Below, one piece after another: positions 1-8,695 of a stretch of 64,000 bases of DNA. Location: the NCBI GenBank assembly GCA_023391105.1, contig JAEWBO010000013.1:11241-75240 (forward strand), in the 5' to 3' direction. Origin of the DNA: Bacillota bacterium. Its GTDB lineage: Bacteria; Bacillota; Clostridia; Christensenellales; SZUA-584. Within the stretch, counting starts at the first letter, position 1. Each line of letters opens with the position of its first letter. Position numbers and translations under genes: made by a program. The notes under the pieces were generated by a model. That model was not told the DNA's origin. It saw only the letters and a list, made by a program, of their open reading frames with translations, and did not search any database.

Positions 1-349
1 CTTTGTCGTAAGCTTTTGATATCTGATCATTGCGGCAGTCGATGCTTTCGCCGCTCTCGATGGCAAGAACAGCCTTGATTGGATGACTTGTCTTGAAACA
101 TGTACCGCTTGTGCAATGAATGATATCATCTGCGTTTTTTTTGATATAAGAATGGAAATACTCGATCTGCTTAAAGCCGGCAGCGAGCTTGTTTTTTGTC
201 TCAGGTGGCACCCAAACGGCAAATGTTTGCAGCGCGATACCGCCCCTTTTCATACGCTCAATGTCTGCATGGTTAAATAGACGGCCTTCACTGGCTTCAA
301 CCACATGGTAAGCAAGAAAATCCGAATGCGCATCCGCAATTTTGAACAT
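1..349 (-). CDS. Membrane dipeptidase (peptidase M19), N-terminal part only
   Basis: This reading frame starts at 349 and runs off the left edge, so only about 116 N-terminal residues are visible. The protein begins MFKIADAHSDFLAYHV. The DAHSD segment matches the DxHxD zinc-binding motif at the start of M19 (renal dipeptidase) enzymes. GGAGG lies 7 bases upstream of the ATG. The family consists of zinc metallopeptidases that cleave dipeptides, including D-amino-acid-containing ones. A further metal ligand region (LAIESGE, near residue 99) is also visible. The gene follows rny on the same strand across a short gap with a terminator-like hairpin. The family call is confident; substrate and full length cannot be seen. 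Confidence 0.88.
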   Translation of the reverse strand, partial: MFKIADAHSDFLAYHVVEASEGRLFNHADIERMKRGGIALQTFAVWVPPETKNKLAAGFKQIEYFHSYIKKNADDIIHCTSGTCFKTSHPIKAVLAIESGESIDCRNDQISKAYDK

Positions 350-408
350 ATCAAGGCCTCCAAACCAAGTTATCTATAAAAAACCACTCACATTTATAGG
401 AACCCAAA

Positions 409-440
409 CTGAAAGAAGAGCCGAAATTCTTCGACTCTTC
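409..440 (-). terminator. Probable rho-independent terminator of rny
   Basis: On the minus strand just past the rny stop there is an 11-bp stem (GAAGAGTCGAA with TTCGGCTCTTC, one G-U pair) around a 4-base loop, followed by a modest T-containing run. The T tract is weak, so read-through into the dipeptidase gene is possible. Confidence 0.5.
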
Positions 441-447
441 TGTTTGT

Positions 448-1986
448 TTACTTTGCAAAATCGATTGATCTGGTTTCTCTGATTACATTGACCTTGATTT
501 GGCCCGGATAGTCCAGATCCTTTTCGATTTTCTTTACGATGTCCTTGGCCATTAAATGCATGCCAGCATCATCCACATCCTCAGGCTTAACCAATATGCG
601 GACTTCACGTCCCGCCTGTATGGCGTAGCACTTGTCGACGCCCGAGAACGAATTCGCGATTTCTTCCAAAGCTTCTAAGCGTTTTATGTAGTTTTCGAGA
701 GTTTCTCTTCTTGCACCGGGCCGCGCCGCCGAAATGGCGTCTGCCGACTGAACGAGAACCGCTTCCACGGTCTGCGCTTCGATGTCGCCATGATGTGCCT
801 GAATACAATGTATCACATCGTTTGCTTCCCGGTATTTCTTTGCCAGATCGGCACCAATCTGAATGTGAGGCCCTTCAACCTCGTGGTCAACTGCTTTACC
901 GATGTCATGCAGAAGGCCGCCGCGTTTGGCAAGCTTGACATTGGCTCCAAGCTCTGCCGCCATGACTGCCGACAGATGTGCAACCTCCAACGAATGCTTA
1001 AGTACGTTCTGACCATAGCTCGTGCGGTATTTGAGCCTTCCAAGAAGCTTGACGATTTCGGGGTGCAGATTATGTATGCCGGTATCAAAAGCGGCCTGCT
1101 CTCCCGCGTCACGTATCTCCTTATCCACCTCTTTGCGCGCCTTTTTGACCATTTCTTCAATACGTGCCGGATGGATTCTGCCATCGATGATGAGCTTTTC
1201 CAGCGCGATCCGCGCTATTTCCCTCCTGATGGGGTCAAATCCTGACAGTATGACGGCCTCCGGCGTATCATCGATGATTAAGTCGATCCCTGTTGCCGTT
1301 TCAAGCGCACGGATGTTACGCCCTTCACGGCCAATGATTCTGCCCTTCATTTCATCGTTGGGCAAAGATACAACCGAAACTGTATTTTCCGCCACGTGGT
1401 CAGCCGCATATTTCTGAATGGCGTTGGCTATGATTTCACGGGATTTCTTGTCGGCCTCTTCTTTGGCCTTATACTCGATATCCCGGACATAAACCGCCAT
1501 GTCGCGTCTGGTTTCCTGCTCGACCTTTTCAAGCAGCAGCGATTTGGCTTCGTCGATCGTCATCCCGGAGATTTTCTCCAGCTGGGTGACCTGATCGGCA
1601 AACACCTGATCGATGTCTTCCTTGCGCTTGCTGACTTCCTTAAGCTTTTTGTTGATCTGTTCGTCTTTGGATTCCACGCTTGCCATTTTCTTATCAAGCA
1701 TTTCTTCCCTTTGGGCTAACCTTCTCTCGATTCTTTGGATCTCGCTTCGTCTTTCTTTGGATTCTCTATCGAATTCAGTTCTTAAGGTGTGGACCTCTTC
1801 TTTGGCTTCCAGTATCGTTTCCTTTTTGACTGCTTCGGCTTTTCTCTGAGCATCAGCCACAAGCTTTTTAACTGATTCTTCTGCCCTGCCTACTTTTGCT
1901 TCAGCCACGTTTCTTCTGTAAATATAACCAAAAAACGCACCGATGACAATTGTTACAAGAGGCAGAATGACATGCCAAATATCCAC
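448..1986 (-). CDS. rny: Ribonuclease Y
   Basis: This is the membrane-anchored endoribonuclease that starts mRNA decay in Firmicutes. In order it shows an N-terminal membrane helix (VILPLVTIVIGAFFGYIY), a long charged coiled coil (about residues 25-195), a KH RNA-binding domain with the GRIIGREGRNIRALE motif, and an HD metal-dependent phosphohydrolase domain (HSLEVAHLS, GLLHDIGKA). The length (about 512 residues) is normal. The frame can be opened at a GTG at 2001, but the AGGAGGTG Shine-Dalgarno overlaps that codon. The next GTG at 1986 has proper spacing and gives an N terminus typical of the family, so I use it. The gene is oriented with the unknown membrane protein upstream. Confidence 0.95.
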   Translation of the reverse strand: MDIWHVILPLVTIVIGAFFGYIYRRNVAEAKVGRAEESVKKLVADAQRKAEAVKKETILEAKEEVHTLRTEFDRESKERRSEIQRIERRLAQREEMLDKKMASVESKDEQINKKLKEVSKRKEDIDQVFADQVTQLEKISGMTIDEAKSLLLEKVEQETRRDMAVYVRDIEYKAKEEADKKSREIIANAIQKYAADHVAENTVSVVSLPNDEMKGRIIGREGRNIRALETATGIDLIIDDTPEAVILSGFDPIRREIARIALEKLIIDGRIHPARIEEMVKKARKEVDKEIRDAGEQAAFDTGIHNLHPEIVKLLGRLKYRTSYGQNVLKHSLEVAHLSAVMAAELGANVKLAKRGGLLHDIGKAVDHEVEGPHIQIGADLAKKYREANDVIHCIQAHHGDIEAQTVEAVLVQSADAISAARPGARRETLENYIKRLEALEEIANSFSGVDKCYAIQAGREVRILVKPEDVDDAGMHLMAKDIVKKIEKDLDYPGQIKVNVIRETRSIDFAK

Positions 1987-2229
1987 TTGAGTATGTCGCA
2001 CCTCCTCTATTAAGTTTTTAAAGCAAATATACCCCCATAGCCAATTTCGCTTTGTATACTTGCCGCTTGTTAATGCACTTCAATTATAATCTTATAATTT
2101 GTGTTATAAAATTATACTCTCTGTGCGTATTAGATTGCTAATAAGGAATTATCTATAAAAAGAAAATAATAGTAATATCTCATATTAGAACCATAGTCAA
2201 TTTTATTATCTGCGTAGATTTTTGTCAAG

Positions 2230-3093
2230 TCAGGATATACCTATACCGTCACTTTCTTTGCTCGTATGGCTCTTCTTGAAGGCCAAAACAGCAAGAAGGA
2301 AGCATATTGCAGCGATAATAGGGTAATAAAACTTAAAACCAGCTATCAAAGGCCATAACAGCACGATTACACCGCAGATCACATAACGCTTGATTTTGGC
2401 TTTACTTAAGGTGGACTGTTTTATTTCTTCAAGCGTCAAAATCGACGCGTTCATCTCGTTTTTTGCACGCTGTTCTGCGTCTTCTTCGTTCGGCAGCATA
2501 TCATGCTTCGCTGCAAGCTTTAATACAGAAGACCCCGGTATCAATGTGATGTCTTCTGCCATGCTCTCGCAAAGCTTTCGGGCGTTCTCGCTGAATTCGC
2601 TCAGTGATATAAGAATCAATGGTTCAGTATTCCCGCGCAACACGTCCAGAATATCAGACACATCGATATTTGAACGAGGATGATTATGGAATGCATATAC
2701 TGTAACTGCATCTTTACAGGCTGTGAAGCCTTTATCCCACGGCGCAATATTTTCTATGCCATCCAAGAGCTTATCCATGTAATCTGAAAACTGGCCGATA
2801 GTCATAAACGTCAACGTTTCAAGCAAGTATTTTTCTTTAATACGGTTTAAATCTTCGCTAATAAACCGCTCTGTTCTTTTTCGATTTATCAACAGTATCA
2901 CAAGGCTTACGGCAATTGTGAGAAATATCGAAATGATTATCGAAATCATAAAGGAGCGGCTAAAGTAGAGCAGCACCCAGAACAACATAAACGCGATGAG
3001 CAACCTGAACATGACAAGATCAATTGTTCGCGCTACGAGTGATCGCCCACCATGCATTTTCTTTCGATAGTATCGCAGCATTCTAGCATCCAT
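2230..3093 (-). CDS. Uncharacterised membrane protein with four predicted TM segments
   Basis: I do not recognise a named family. The 287-residue protein has two hydrophobic segments near the N terminus (LLIAFMLFWVLLYFS and SIIISIFLTIAVSLVILLI) and two at the C terminus, with a soluble middle of about 140 residues. The middle contains a short alternating hydrophobic core (VTVYAFHNHP, then EPLILISLSEFSENARKLC). This reminds me of a restriction-endonuclease-like (Mrr-type) fold, but I see no convincing PD-ExK motif. The ATG at 3093 is chosen because AGGAGG lies 8 bases upstream; the longer frame to 3150 has no such site. It lies upstream of rny and divergent from nadD, and its role is unknown. 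Confidence 0.75.
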   Translation of the reverse strand: MDARMLRYYRKKMHGGRSLVARTIDLVMFRLLIAFMLFWVLLYFSRSFMISIIISIFLTIAVSLVILLINRKRTERFISEDLNRIKEKYLLETLTFMTIGQFSDYMDKLLDGIENIAPWDKGFTACKDAVTVYAFHNHPRSNIDVSDILDVLRGNTEPLILISLSEFSENARKLCESMAEDITLIPGSSVLKLAAKHDMLPNEEDAEQRAKNEMNASILTLEEIKQSTLSKAKIKRYVICGVIVLLWPLIAGFKFYYPIIAAICFLLAVLAFKKSHTSKESDGIGIS

Positions 3094-3204
3094 ATCCTTC
3101 TCCTCCTCTGTAAACATTGTTGCCACATGATATATATTGTATACTTGCACAACTTGTTATAAATTTTGCGCTAGTGTATAATACTAGATGTGAAAGGTGC
3201 CGGT

Positions 3205-3870
3205 ATGCGCGATTTAACGGAGTTTTCTCAACTTGAAACAGAATATCTGCGAATGAAGCCAAATAGAATCGGCATTTTGGGAGGCACGTTTAATCCTATC
3301 CATAGCGGTCATCTCAAAATGGCTTATATCGCGTTGTATGAGTTTGGTCTTGGCGAGATTGTCTTTCTGCCGCTTGGTACTCCCCCGCATAAGCGTGATG
3401 ATTTTGTTGCGAGTGCACACCATCGTCTCGAAATGATCAAGATTGCGATAGCTGATGAGAAAAGGTTTTCCTTAAGCACACTTGAGACGGACAGAAAAGG
3501 GTACACATATACAGTTGATACATTGGAACTGCTTTCGTGCAGCCAAACACAAAAATCATATTATTATATTATCGGCGCGGATACGCTGTTTGAGTTGGAA
3601 AAATGGAAAAATTGCGAACGCGTTTTCTCATTGACAGATTTTATTTGTATCTTGCGCCCGGGTCAGGACTTTGCTAAAGTACGTCAATATGCGGACAGAC
3701 TCAATGATCGCTTTGGGAATAAAATTCATTTGGCCGATGAATGCGGTCCCAACATCTCATCCTCGCAGATTAGGTCGCAAATGAACGCGAATAAGCTTAC
3801 AGACGGTCTGGTTCCAAGAAAAGTGGCGCAATATATCGTACAACACCGAGTATATAATCAAGAGGTTTAG
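3205..3870 (+). CDS. nadD: Nicotinate-nucleotide adenylyltransferase
   Basis: The enzyme adenylates nicotinate mononucleotide to deamido-NAD in NAD synthesis. The nucleotidyltransferase signature GILGGTFNPIHSGHL is near residue 26, and the C-terminal ISSSQIR motif (about residue 195) is present. The length (221 residues) is typical. A GTG at 3190 could extend the frame by five residues, but AAAGG upstream favours the ATG at 3205. The stop codon abuts the yqeK start, and the order nadD-yqeK-rsfS is the conserved Firmicute arrangement, so one transcript is likely. Confidence 0.95.
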   Translation: MRDLTEFSQLETEYLRMKPNRIGILGGTFNPIHSGHLKMAYIALYEFGLGEIVFLPLGTPPHKRDDFVASAHHRLEMIKIAIADEKRFSLSTLETDRKGYTYTVDTLELLSCSQTQKSYYYIIGADTLFELEKWKNCERVFSLTDFICILRPGQDFAKVRQYADRLNDRFGNKIHLADECGPNISSSQIRSQMNANKLTDGLVPRKVAQYIVQHRVYNQEV

Positions 3871-4446
3871 ATGCTGGACGATCCTACAATTATTCGTTAC
3901 CTAGAAGAGAATATAGACGAAAAGCGGCTCGCGCATTCTCTGGGCACTGCCAGTGAGGCTGTGAAGCTTGCGAAGATATACGGAGCTGATCCCGAAAAGG
4001 CCCGTGTGGCAGGTTTGCTCCATGATGTCGCAAAGGGCAAGTGTCAATATGGATATAAAGTATACGCAGACCAATATGACGTTGTTTTAGATGAAATAGA
4101 AGCAAGAAACACCGAGCTGATTCATGGAAAGCTTGGGGCTGCCATGGTTAAAGAGCAGCTAGGTATAGATGATAAAGATATACTTTCCGCCATACGCTGG
4201 CATACGACAGGCCGGGCCGGTATGTCTTTGCTGGAAAAAGTGATTTATCTCGCCGATCTTATAGAACCCGGTCGCGATTTCGAGGGTATTGAGGCCATCA
4301 GACAATTTGCTTATCAGGATATCGATAAGGCGATGCTTATAGCGCTGGATCAAGTCATGTGTTTCGTGCATAGCAAGGGTTTTGCTCTGCACCCTAATAG
4401 CCTTGAGGCTTATAACTATTTTATTAATAAGGAGGAAAAGAATTAA
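3871..4446 (+). CDS. yqeK: HD-domain hydrolase YqeK (bis(5'-nucleosyl)-tetraphosphatase)
   Basis: The 191-residue HD-superfamily protein has the metal-binding signature HSLGTASEAVKLA followed by AGLLHDVAKG, and later HGKLGAAM and RWHTTGR. The family is known as a symmetrical Ap4A hydrolase that degrades stress dinucleotides. The ATG directly follows the nadD stop, and AAGAGG inside the nadD 3' end is its ribosome site, which implies translational coupling. It sits between nadD and rsfS as in many Clostridia. I see nothing unusual in it. Confidence 0.93.
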   Translation: MLDDPTIIRYLEENIDEKRLAHSLGTASEAVKLAKIYGADPEKARVAGLLHDVAKGKCQYGYKVYADQYDVVLDEIEARNTELIHGKLGAAMVKEQLGIDDKDILSAIRWHTTGRAGMSLLEKVIYLADLIEPGRDFEGIEAIRQFAYQDIDKAMLIALDQVMCFVHSKGFALHPNSLEAYNYFINKEEKN

Positions 4447-4450
4447 TTTG

Positions 4451-4822
4451 ATGCATCAATACAATGACGACGTTGTGGAAATCTCTAAACAATTGTTTCT
4501 CAAAAAAGCTGAGGATGTGATAGTGCTGCACGTATCACATCTGACAATCGTGGCGGACTACTTTATACTCGCCAGCGGTCGTTCGGACGTTCATGTCAGA
4601 TCCCTCTGCGATGATGTAGAAAAGCTCATGATGGAGAAAGGAAAGCAACGGCTTCGAATAGAAGGCTATCGCGAAGGCCGATGGATCGTGCTTGATTACG
4701 GCGATATATTGATTCATGTTTTTCATAAGCATGAACGTGAATTTTACGGTCTTGAACGTCTTTGGGTGGACGGAGACAATTGTCTAAAAATTACGGAGGA
4801 TGATATCAAACCCAAGGGATAG
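4451..4822 (+). CDS. rsfS: Ribosomal silencing factor RsfS
   Basis: The 123-residue protein of the RsfS/Iojap family binds ribosomal protein uL14 and blocks subunit joining when nutrients are short. Family features include the N-terminal helix EISKQLFLKKAEDV, the core ADYFILASGRSDVHVRSL and the C-terminal GDILIHVFHKHEREFY with ERLW. The start is ATG 4451, with GGAGG 15 bases upstream; an in-frame TTG at 4448 is an alternative. It is the third gene of the nadD operon and is followed by a clear terminator. Confidence 0.95.
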   Translation: MHQYNDDVVEISKQLFLKKAEDVIVLHVSHLTIVADYFILASGRSDVHVRSLCDDVEKLMMEKGKQRLRIEGYREGRWIVLDYGDILIHVFHKHEREFYGLERLWVDGDNCLKITEDDIKPKG

Positions 4823-4851
4823 TGACGTAATTATTCGGTTGATTAAAAGCT

Positions 4852-4884
4852 AAAGGCACAAAGTGTTGAACCGTGTGCCTTTTT
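4852..4884 (+). terminator. Rho-independent terminator of nadD-yqeK-rsfS
   Basis: A perfect 9-bp stem, AAAGGCACA with TGTGCCTTT, closes a 13-base loop and runs into TTTTT. It lies 30 bases after the rsfS stop and before the convergent NlpC/P60 gene. Confidence 0.85.
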
Positions 4885-4909
4885 ACAATTCCATATTCAG
4901 TATTTCTTC

Positions 4910-6286
4910 TTAGAATACGCGCCTTGCACAGATGAAGTTTCTTGTCCAATACTTTGAACTCATGATGTTGGAACATATCCGTACCTGGTCGTCACTGGAT
5001 CCTGCATCGATCATCTGACCGTCTCCCATATAGATACCCACATGGCCTTTAAAACAAATGATATCTCCTCTGACCATATCAGACATGCTCGTGACCTTTG
5101 GAAGGCTGCAATTTGCCCATCCTTTGGATGTCATATATTTAATGCCATAGCCTGCCGTATTGAGACAGTAATAAACAAAGCCGGAGCAGTCAAACTCATT
5201 GGGGCCCTTCCCCGCTCTTGTATAATTACAGCCTAGCTTAGACTTGGCAATTTCAATGAGCTTATCAACGGATGCCTCATCGGGATTACCCACCGCGATG
5301 ACGCTTCCGCCGCCGGATCCACCGCCGGAGCTGCTGGCGCTGCTGCTAGTCGTTTTGGCGGGTCTTGCATCCTCCGAATATAGTATCTCCCTTGTGTATT
5401 CACCGACATTGCCGTCGGCAGAAAGACCGTTACGGGTTTGAAAGCTCTTAACAGCAGCCTCTGTGTCGGTACCAAAATAGCCGGTATGGCCGGCCTTAAG
5501 GTAATTGAGCGACTGCAATCTCTCCTGCATGGCCACAACGTCGTTACCTCTGTCGCCAAGCTTCACCGTATAAGGGAGTGCTTCTTCCGAAAATAAGGCG
5601 GTTATTGTTTGTTCGCCAAGCAGCCCGTCTACCTGCAGGTTGTTTTTTCGCTGAAAGAGCTGAAGCGCAAATTTTGTACCATTGCCGTAAAAGTCTGTCG
5701 GCTCATCTGGATCCATAAAATCAAGCTCCATCAGACGCTCCTGTACATCAATAATTCGCGGATCGTGAACACCGGGAACCAGATCGGCTTCATCGGGTGC
5801 GGTTGTGGGTATGGGAGTCGGCTCCGGCGTTGCAACCGCTGCTGTTTCGGCACCCAAACCTTGGGTATCGACTTCCAAGAGCCCGATTTGTTGACCACCC
5901 TCTTGCGTATCAGCGGAAACATCCTCGCCGTTTTGTGAGACAAGTGTATTTCCGGCAAATGCAATGCCGTTATTCACAGATGCCAAAGCTTCATTTTGAG
6001 ATATGGGCAGCGCGATTGTCAAAACGATTGCAGCAATGATGACAAAGCTACAGCTTGCGATGATAATCTTCTTGTTTTGCCACCATATTTTTGGTTTTCT
6101 ACGGGTTCTGCTCCGCATAACCGGCACAGCCACAGAACCACTTGTGGAATAACCCGCCTTTTTATCAGATAAGAATGAATGGGAAGACAATGCGCGGGTG
6201 CGCTTAAGAATTCGTCCAGAAGCCCGCTTCAGGTTGTATATCGTGTTTACGCAATATTCTTTTATATTGGCGAAAATACTCTTCAT
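4910..6286 (-). CDS. Cell-wall NlpC/P60 endopeptidase with two peptidoglycan-binding domains
   Basis: This is a probable wall hydrolase that cuts stem peptides. It has a 72-residue basic cytoplasmic or signal region and one membrane helix (about 73-95). A Thr/Pro linker (about 152-170) leads to two PG_binding_1 repeats (about 174-235 and 243-305), a Ser/Gly linker, and a C-terminal NlpC/P60 domain. The catalytic Cys is in FDCSGF (about residue 367) and the catalytic His in GHVGIYMG (about 415). The third catalytic polar residue is not obvious. AAGAGG precedes the ATG at 6286. The long N-terminal tail before the TM suggests the protein stays membrane anchored. It is monocistronic and convergent with rsfS. 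Confidence 0.9.
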   Translation of the reverse strand: MKSIFANIKEYCVNTIYNLKRASGRILKRTRALSSHSFLSDKKAGYSTSGSVAVPVMRSRTRRKPKIWWQNKKIIIASCSFVIIAAIVLTIALPISQNEALASVNNGIAFAGNTLVSQNGEDVSADTQEGGQQIGLLEVDTQGLGAETAAVATPEPTPIPTTAPDEADLVPGVHDPRIIDVQERLMELDFMDPDEPTDFYGNGTKFALQLFQRKNNLQVDGLLGEQTITALFSEEALPYTVKLGDRGNDVVAMQERLQSLNYLKAGHTGYFGTDTEAAVKSFQTRNGLSADGNVGEYTREILYSEDARPAKTTSSSASSSGGGSGGGSVIAVGNPDEASVDKLIEIAKSKLGCNYTRAGKGPNEFDCSGFVYYCLNTAGYGIKYMTSKGWANCSLPKVTSMSDMVRGDIICFKGHVGIYMGDGQMIDAGSSDDQVRICSNIMSSKYWTRNFICARRVF

Positions 6287-6398
6287 AGAAACCTCTTAAG
6301 CATGCAATATATGTAATGATAACGTAATGTTCCCGTAACTATTTAATAATATTATACGCAAGAATTTAAAATATGCAACCTCTTTTATATAGTTGTGG

Positions 6399-7064
6399 TT
6401 ATATTTGGTCACGATATTTTTCCATGAGCTGCTTAAATATCTCAGCTGACGTCGGCGGTGTGTATGTTATGGCGTTTGCACCGGCTTCAATTGTCCTTTG
6501 TATGGACTCAACAGTCGGACCGCCCGTTGCGATGATAGGTACCTCAGGATACTTCTTGCGTATTGATTTGACAATGCTCGGTGATTTGGACGCACCTGAT
6601 ACGTTGATAATAGACGCACCGCATTTGAGCCTCTCTCCCACATCTTCGGCTTCAGATACCACTGTGATAACGATAGGGATATCGATACGGTCTTTGAGCT
6701 TGAGCAGAACCTCGTTAGAGGTTGGCGCATTGACGACGACGCCGATACCTCCCTGAAACTCAGCGTCCATAGCAAGGTTGACCACACGTTTTCCCGTAGT
6801 GGTTCCACCGCCCACTCCGCAAAATACCGGTATATCCGATACAGTGATGATTGCGTGTGTAATGAGCGGCTGGGGCGTAAACGGATAAACGGCGATTACC
6901 GCGTTGGCATTACAGTTCTTTATCAATGCTACATCAGTTGTAAAAATCAACGATTTAATTGTTTTGCCGAAAATCCGGATCCCACTGACCTCGTTAATAA
7001 TTTCGGGTACGCGAACCATATGTTTTCTTAAATTTCCGTGAATCTCGGGAACAAATTGGCTCAT
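6399..7064 (-). CDS. Uncharacterised TIM-barrel protein (often labelled hydrolase)
   Basis: The 221-residue single-domain protein has a beta/alpha-barrel pattern. A glycine-rich segment (FCGVGGGTTTGKR) lies near residue 82, and the C-terminal half ends IIATGGPTVESI then GANAITYTPPTSAE. These GG and G-A-N elements resemble the phosphate-binding loops of HisA/IMPDH-like barrels. I recall a conserved Clostridia family with this sequence, annotated only as hydrolase, and know of no demonstrated reaction. AAGGAG is 7 bases before the ATG. It stands alone between the NlpC/P60 gene and a non-coding stretch. Confidence 0.8.
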   Translation of the reverse strand: MSQFVPEIHGNLRKHMVRVPEIINEVSGIRIFGKTIKSLIFTTDVALIKNCNANAVIAVYPFTPQPLITHAIITVSDIPVFCGVGGGTTTGKRVVNLAMDAEFQGGIGVVVNAPTSNEVLLKLKDRIDIPIVITVVSEAEDVGERLKCGASIINVSGASKSPSIVKSIRKKYPEVPIIATGGPTVESIQRTIEAGANAITYTPPTSAEIFKQLMEKYRDQI

Positions 7065-7724
7065 AAAAAATCTCCTTTTTCAGGGTATACGCCGTAAAAC
7101 CACTTGCAATGGTATGTACTTACGAATCATACCTAACTTCCGTTCTATTTATTCATTTGACTGCAGCCAAGACAAATCGTGAAACAGTGATGAAACAATA
7201 ATGAATTATTTCCGCTATATGGGTAAGTTATAATTCGATATCTGTAACAATAACCCTTTTTTTATTAATAAAATTGCAAAATTATTTACAAGTATTGGTG
7301 GCTCGTTGATATTCAGCATACATAATCAAGCTATTGGAGGTGGAATCCGCATGAAATATTGTTTTACTTGCCTTTATAGCTTCAATACCATCACTGTTGT
7401 CTTTCAGAGCTCAATACCAACGCTCAGGTCCGTTGCATTTCGGTAAGCGCTTGCATTATATTGAAAATAGATATATCTTCTGAGGGTAAACAATGGTCTG
7501 CAACAACAAAATTTAATGTTTACGCACCTATACATCCTGCTCACATCATGGAAAGTGCTGCGAGTGCATCGACTATCACCGAAGGCTGGGTGAAGTGCCC
7601 GGCTGTCTTTACTCAAGACAAGGAGAAAAACATACGATCGCAGAATCGACATGCTCTACAAAGACAGACAAAGCGGTAAAAAATAATTCAATAAATAAAT
7701 ATAGAGTATAAATCGAGTTGAAAC
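7065..7724. other. 660-bp stretch without a convincing gene
   Basis: No frame here gives a recognisable protein. A 31-codon frame with a good ribosome site (7351-7446) is listed separately. Two overlapping open frames of 72 and 82 codons on opposite strands around 7404-7679 have no identifiable domain. The AT-rich first half (7080-7320) may hold promoters. No clear riboswitch fold was recognised. Confidence 0.5.
7351..7446 (+). CDS. Possible 31-residue small protein
   Basis: The ATG at 7351 is preceded by GGAGG at 10 bases. The peptide begins MKYCFTCLYSF, which looks like the first half of a CxxC zinc knuckle, but the second half is missing and the frame ends at 7444-7446. It could be a small protein or the remains of a longer zinc-ribbon gene. 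The evidence is only the start region. Confidence 0.22.
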   Translation: MKYCFTCLYSFNTITVVFQSSIPTLRSVAFR

Positions 7725-7752
7725 TAAAAGACCGATCCGTACAAACCGGTCT
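7725..7752 (-). terminator. Terminator of the DUF6530/GIY-YIG operon
   Basis: On the minus strand an 8-bp stem (AGACCGGT with ATCGGTCT, one G-U) is followed by TTTTAGTTT. It lies about 45 bases after the GIY-YIG stop. Confidence 0.7.
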
Positions 7753-7795
7753 GAGCATGTCATTTGCTTTCTGTTTTTTCGGCAGTATATATCTT

Positions 7796-8137
7796 TTAGT
7801 ATAGCTGCTCCTCAGAGTATTTTTCTCGTGTCATTTTTATCAGCGCTTCGACATCCTGTTTGAACTCGCTGTCAGACTGATCCTCCTTTTTTATCAACTC
7901 TTCAATCACTTCAAAAGCAAAGCTTGAGCCGTTTTTACCCCACTCACCGCGAAGCTTGGGATGTAAACACCCGCCCATCTGCTGCGCAAAATTGAAGCGG
8001 TTTAGGCTGCCTGGCATATCTGTCGTGCTGAATAAAAGCCGCTTACCGTTTTGAGTGTTGTGAACGGCATATACACCACCAACAACGCGACGCGTGGCAT
8101 ATTGCTCTTTGAGCTTTTTTCTTTTTTCATTATCCAT
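7796..8137 (-). CDS. GIY-YIG nuclease-fold family protein
   Basis: The 113-residue protein carries GGVYAVHNTQNGKRLLF, a variant of the GIY-YIG signature. An Arg in LNRFNFAQQ and a Glu in FEVIEEL could be catalytic, but the second half of the signature is degenerate, so activity is uncertain. The start overlaps the DUF6530 stop as TAATG, and AAAGGAG lies in the end of that gene, so translation is coupled. The pair forms a two-gene operon ending at the 7725-7752 terminator. Function is unknown. Confidence 0.8.
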   Translation of the reverse strand: MDNEKRKKLKEQYATRRVVGGVYAVHNTQNGKRLLFSTTDMPGSLNRFNFAQQMGGCLHPKLRGEWGKNGSSFAFEVIEELIKKEDQSDSEFKQDVEALIKMTREKYSEEQLY

Positions 8138-8616
8138 TAATAACCCAGCTCCTTTAGCAACCGTGAAAGCGTCGCAAGACGCTCGCCGATCAATTCGTCG
8201 TTAGTGCTCAATACGTCCGCAAAAAGCTTTATATCCTCTTCAATGAGAGGATTATCCGTGCATACTGATACGGTCATTGCGTCTCCCTGCAAGCCGATGC
8301 GATCGAGCTGTGTATTTTCCGGGTCATAAAGCTTATCGTAGCGGTACGCTTCTCTAAAATGCTGCTTTGCCCTGCAAACGAGAATCGCCAAATCAATGAC
8401 TCGGTGCAATGGCAGTTCTTCGCTCTGCCGTGACCATTTCTCTCCCGTATATCGCCAGACCTTTGCGGATATCTCCACCTTGCCACGATCATTCCATTGC
8501 GCGAGGCCGAGCGACAGGCCTTTTGTGTCTGAATTGTACGCCCTGTATCCATCAATGTTTTCGTAATTTTCGGATACGATGACCGGTTTGTGCTTAAGCG
8601 TTGTGGGGATTCTCAT
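8137..8616 (-). CDS. DUF6530 family protein
   Basis: The 159-residue soluble protein starts MRIPTTLKHKPVIVSENYEN and contains GLSLGLAQWNDRG and EKWSRQSEELPLHR. These are features I associate with the DUF6530 family of Firmicutes, which has no known function. GGAGG is 7 bases before the ATG at 8616. It is the first gene of an operon with the GIY-YIG protein and has its own strong promoter carrying a triple 8-bp repeat, which suggests tight repression. Acidic and aromatic residues are abundant; there are no membrane segments. Confidence 0.78.
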   Translation of the reverse strand: MRIPTTLKHKPVIVSENYENIDGYRAYNSDTKGLSLGLAQWNDRGKVEISAKVWRYTGEKWSRQSEELPLHRVIDLAILVCRAKQHFREAYRYDKLYDPENTQLDRIGLQGDAMTVSVCTDNPLIEEDIKLFADVLSTNDELIGERLATLSRLLKELGY

Positions 8617-8630
8617 TCCCTGTCCTCCAA

Positions 8631-8695
8631 TTACTAGTTTACTAATTTACTAGTTATATTATTAAGACTATAATTTATCTTTTATATAAAGTCAA
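8631..8695 (-). promoter_or_regulatory. Sigma-A promoter with three 8-bp operator-like repeats
   Basis: On the minus strand the promoter is TTGACT (8690-8695), a 17-base spacer and TATAGT (8667-8672). At and just after the expected start point are three consecutive 8-bp units: ACTAGTAA, ATTAGTAA and ACTAGTAA (8631-8654). The outer two units plus spacing also make a near-palindrome (ACTAGT...ACTAGT). A regulator bound here would block initiation. Confidence 0.75.

Noticed and set aside
83..280. Plus-strand open frame at the left edge
   Set aside because: The minus strand here encodes a clear M19 dipeptidase N terminus with the DxHxD motif and ribosome site, so the plus frame is a shadow.
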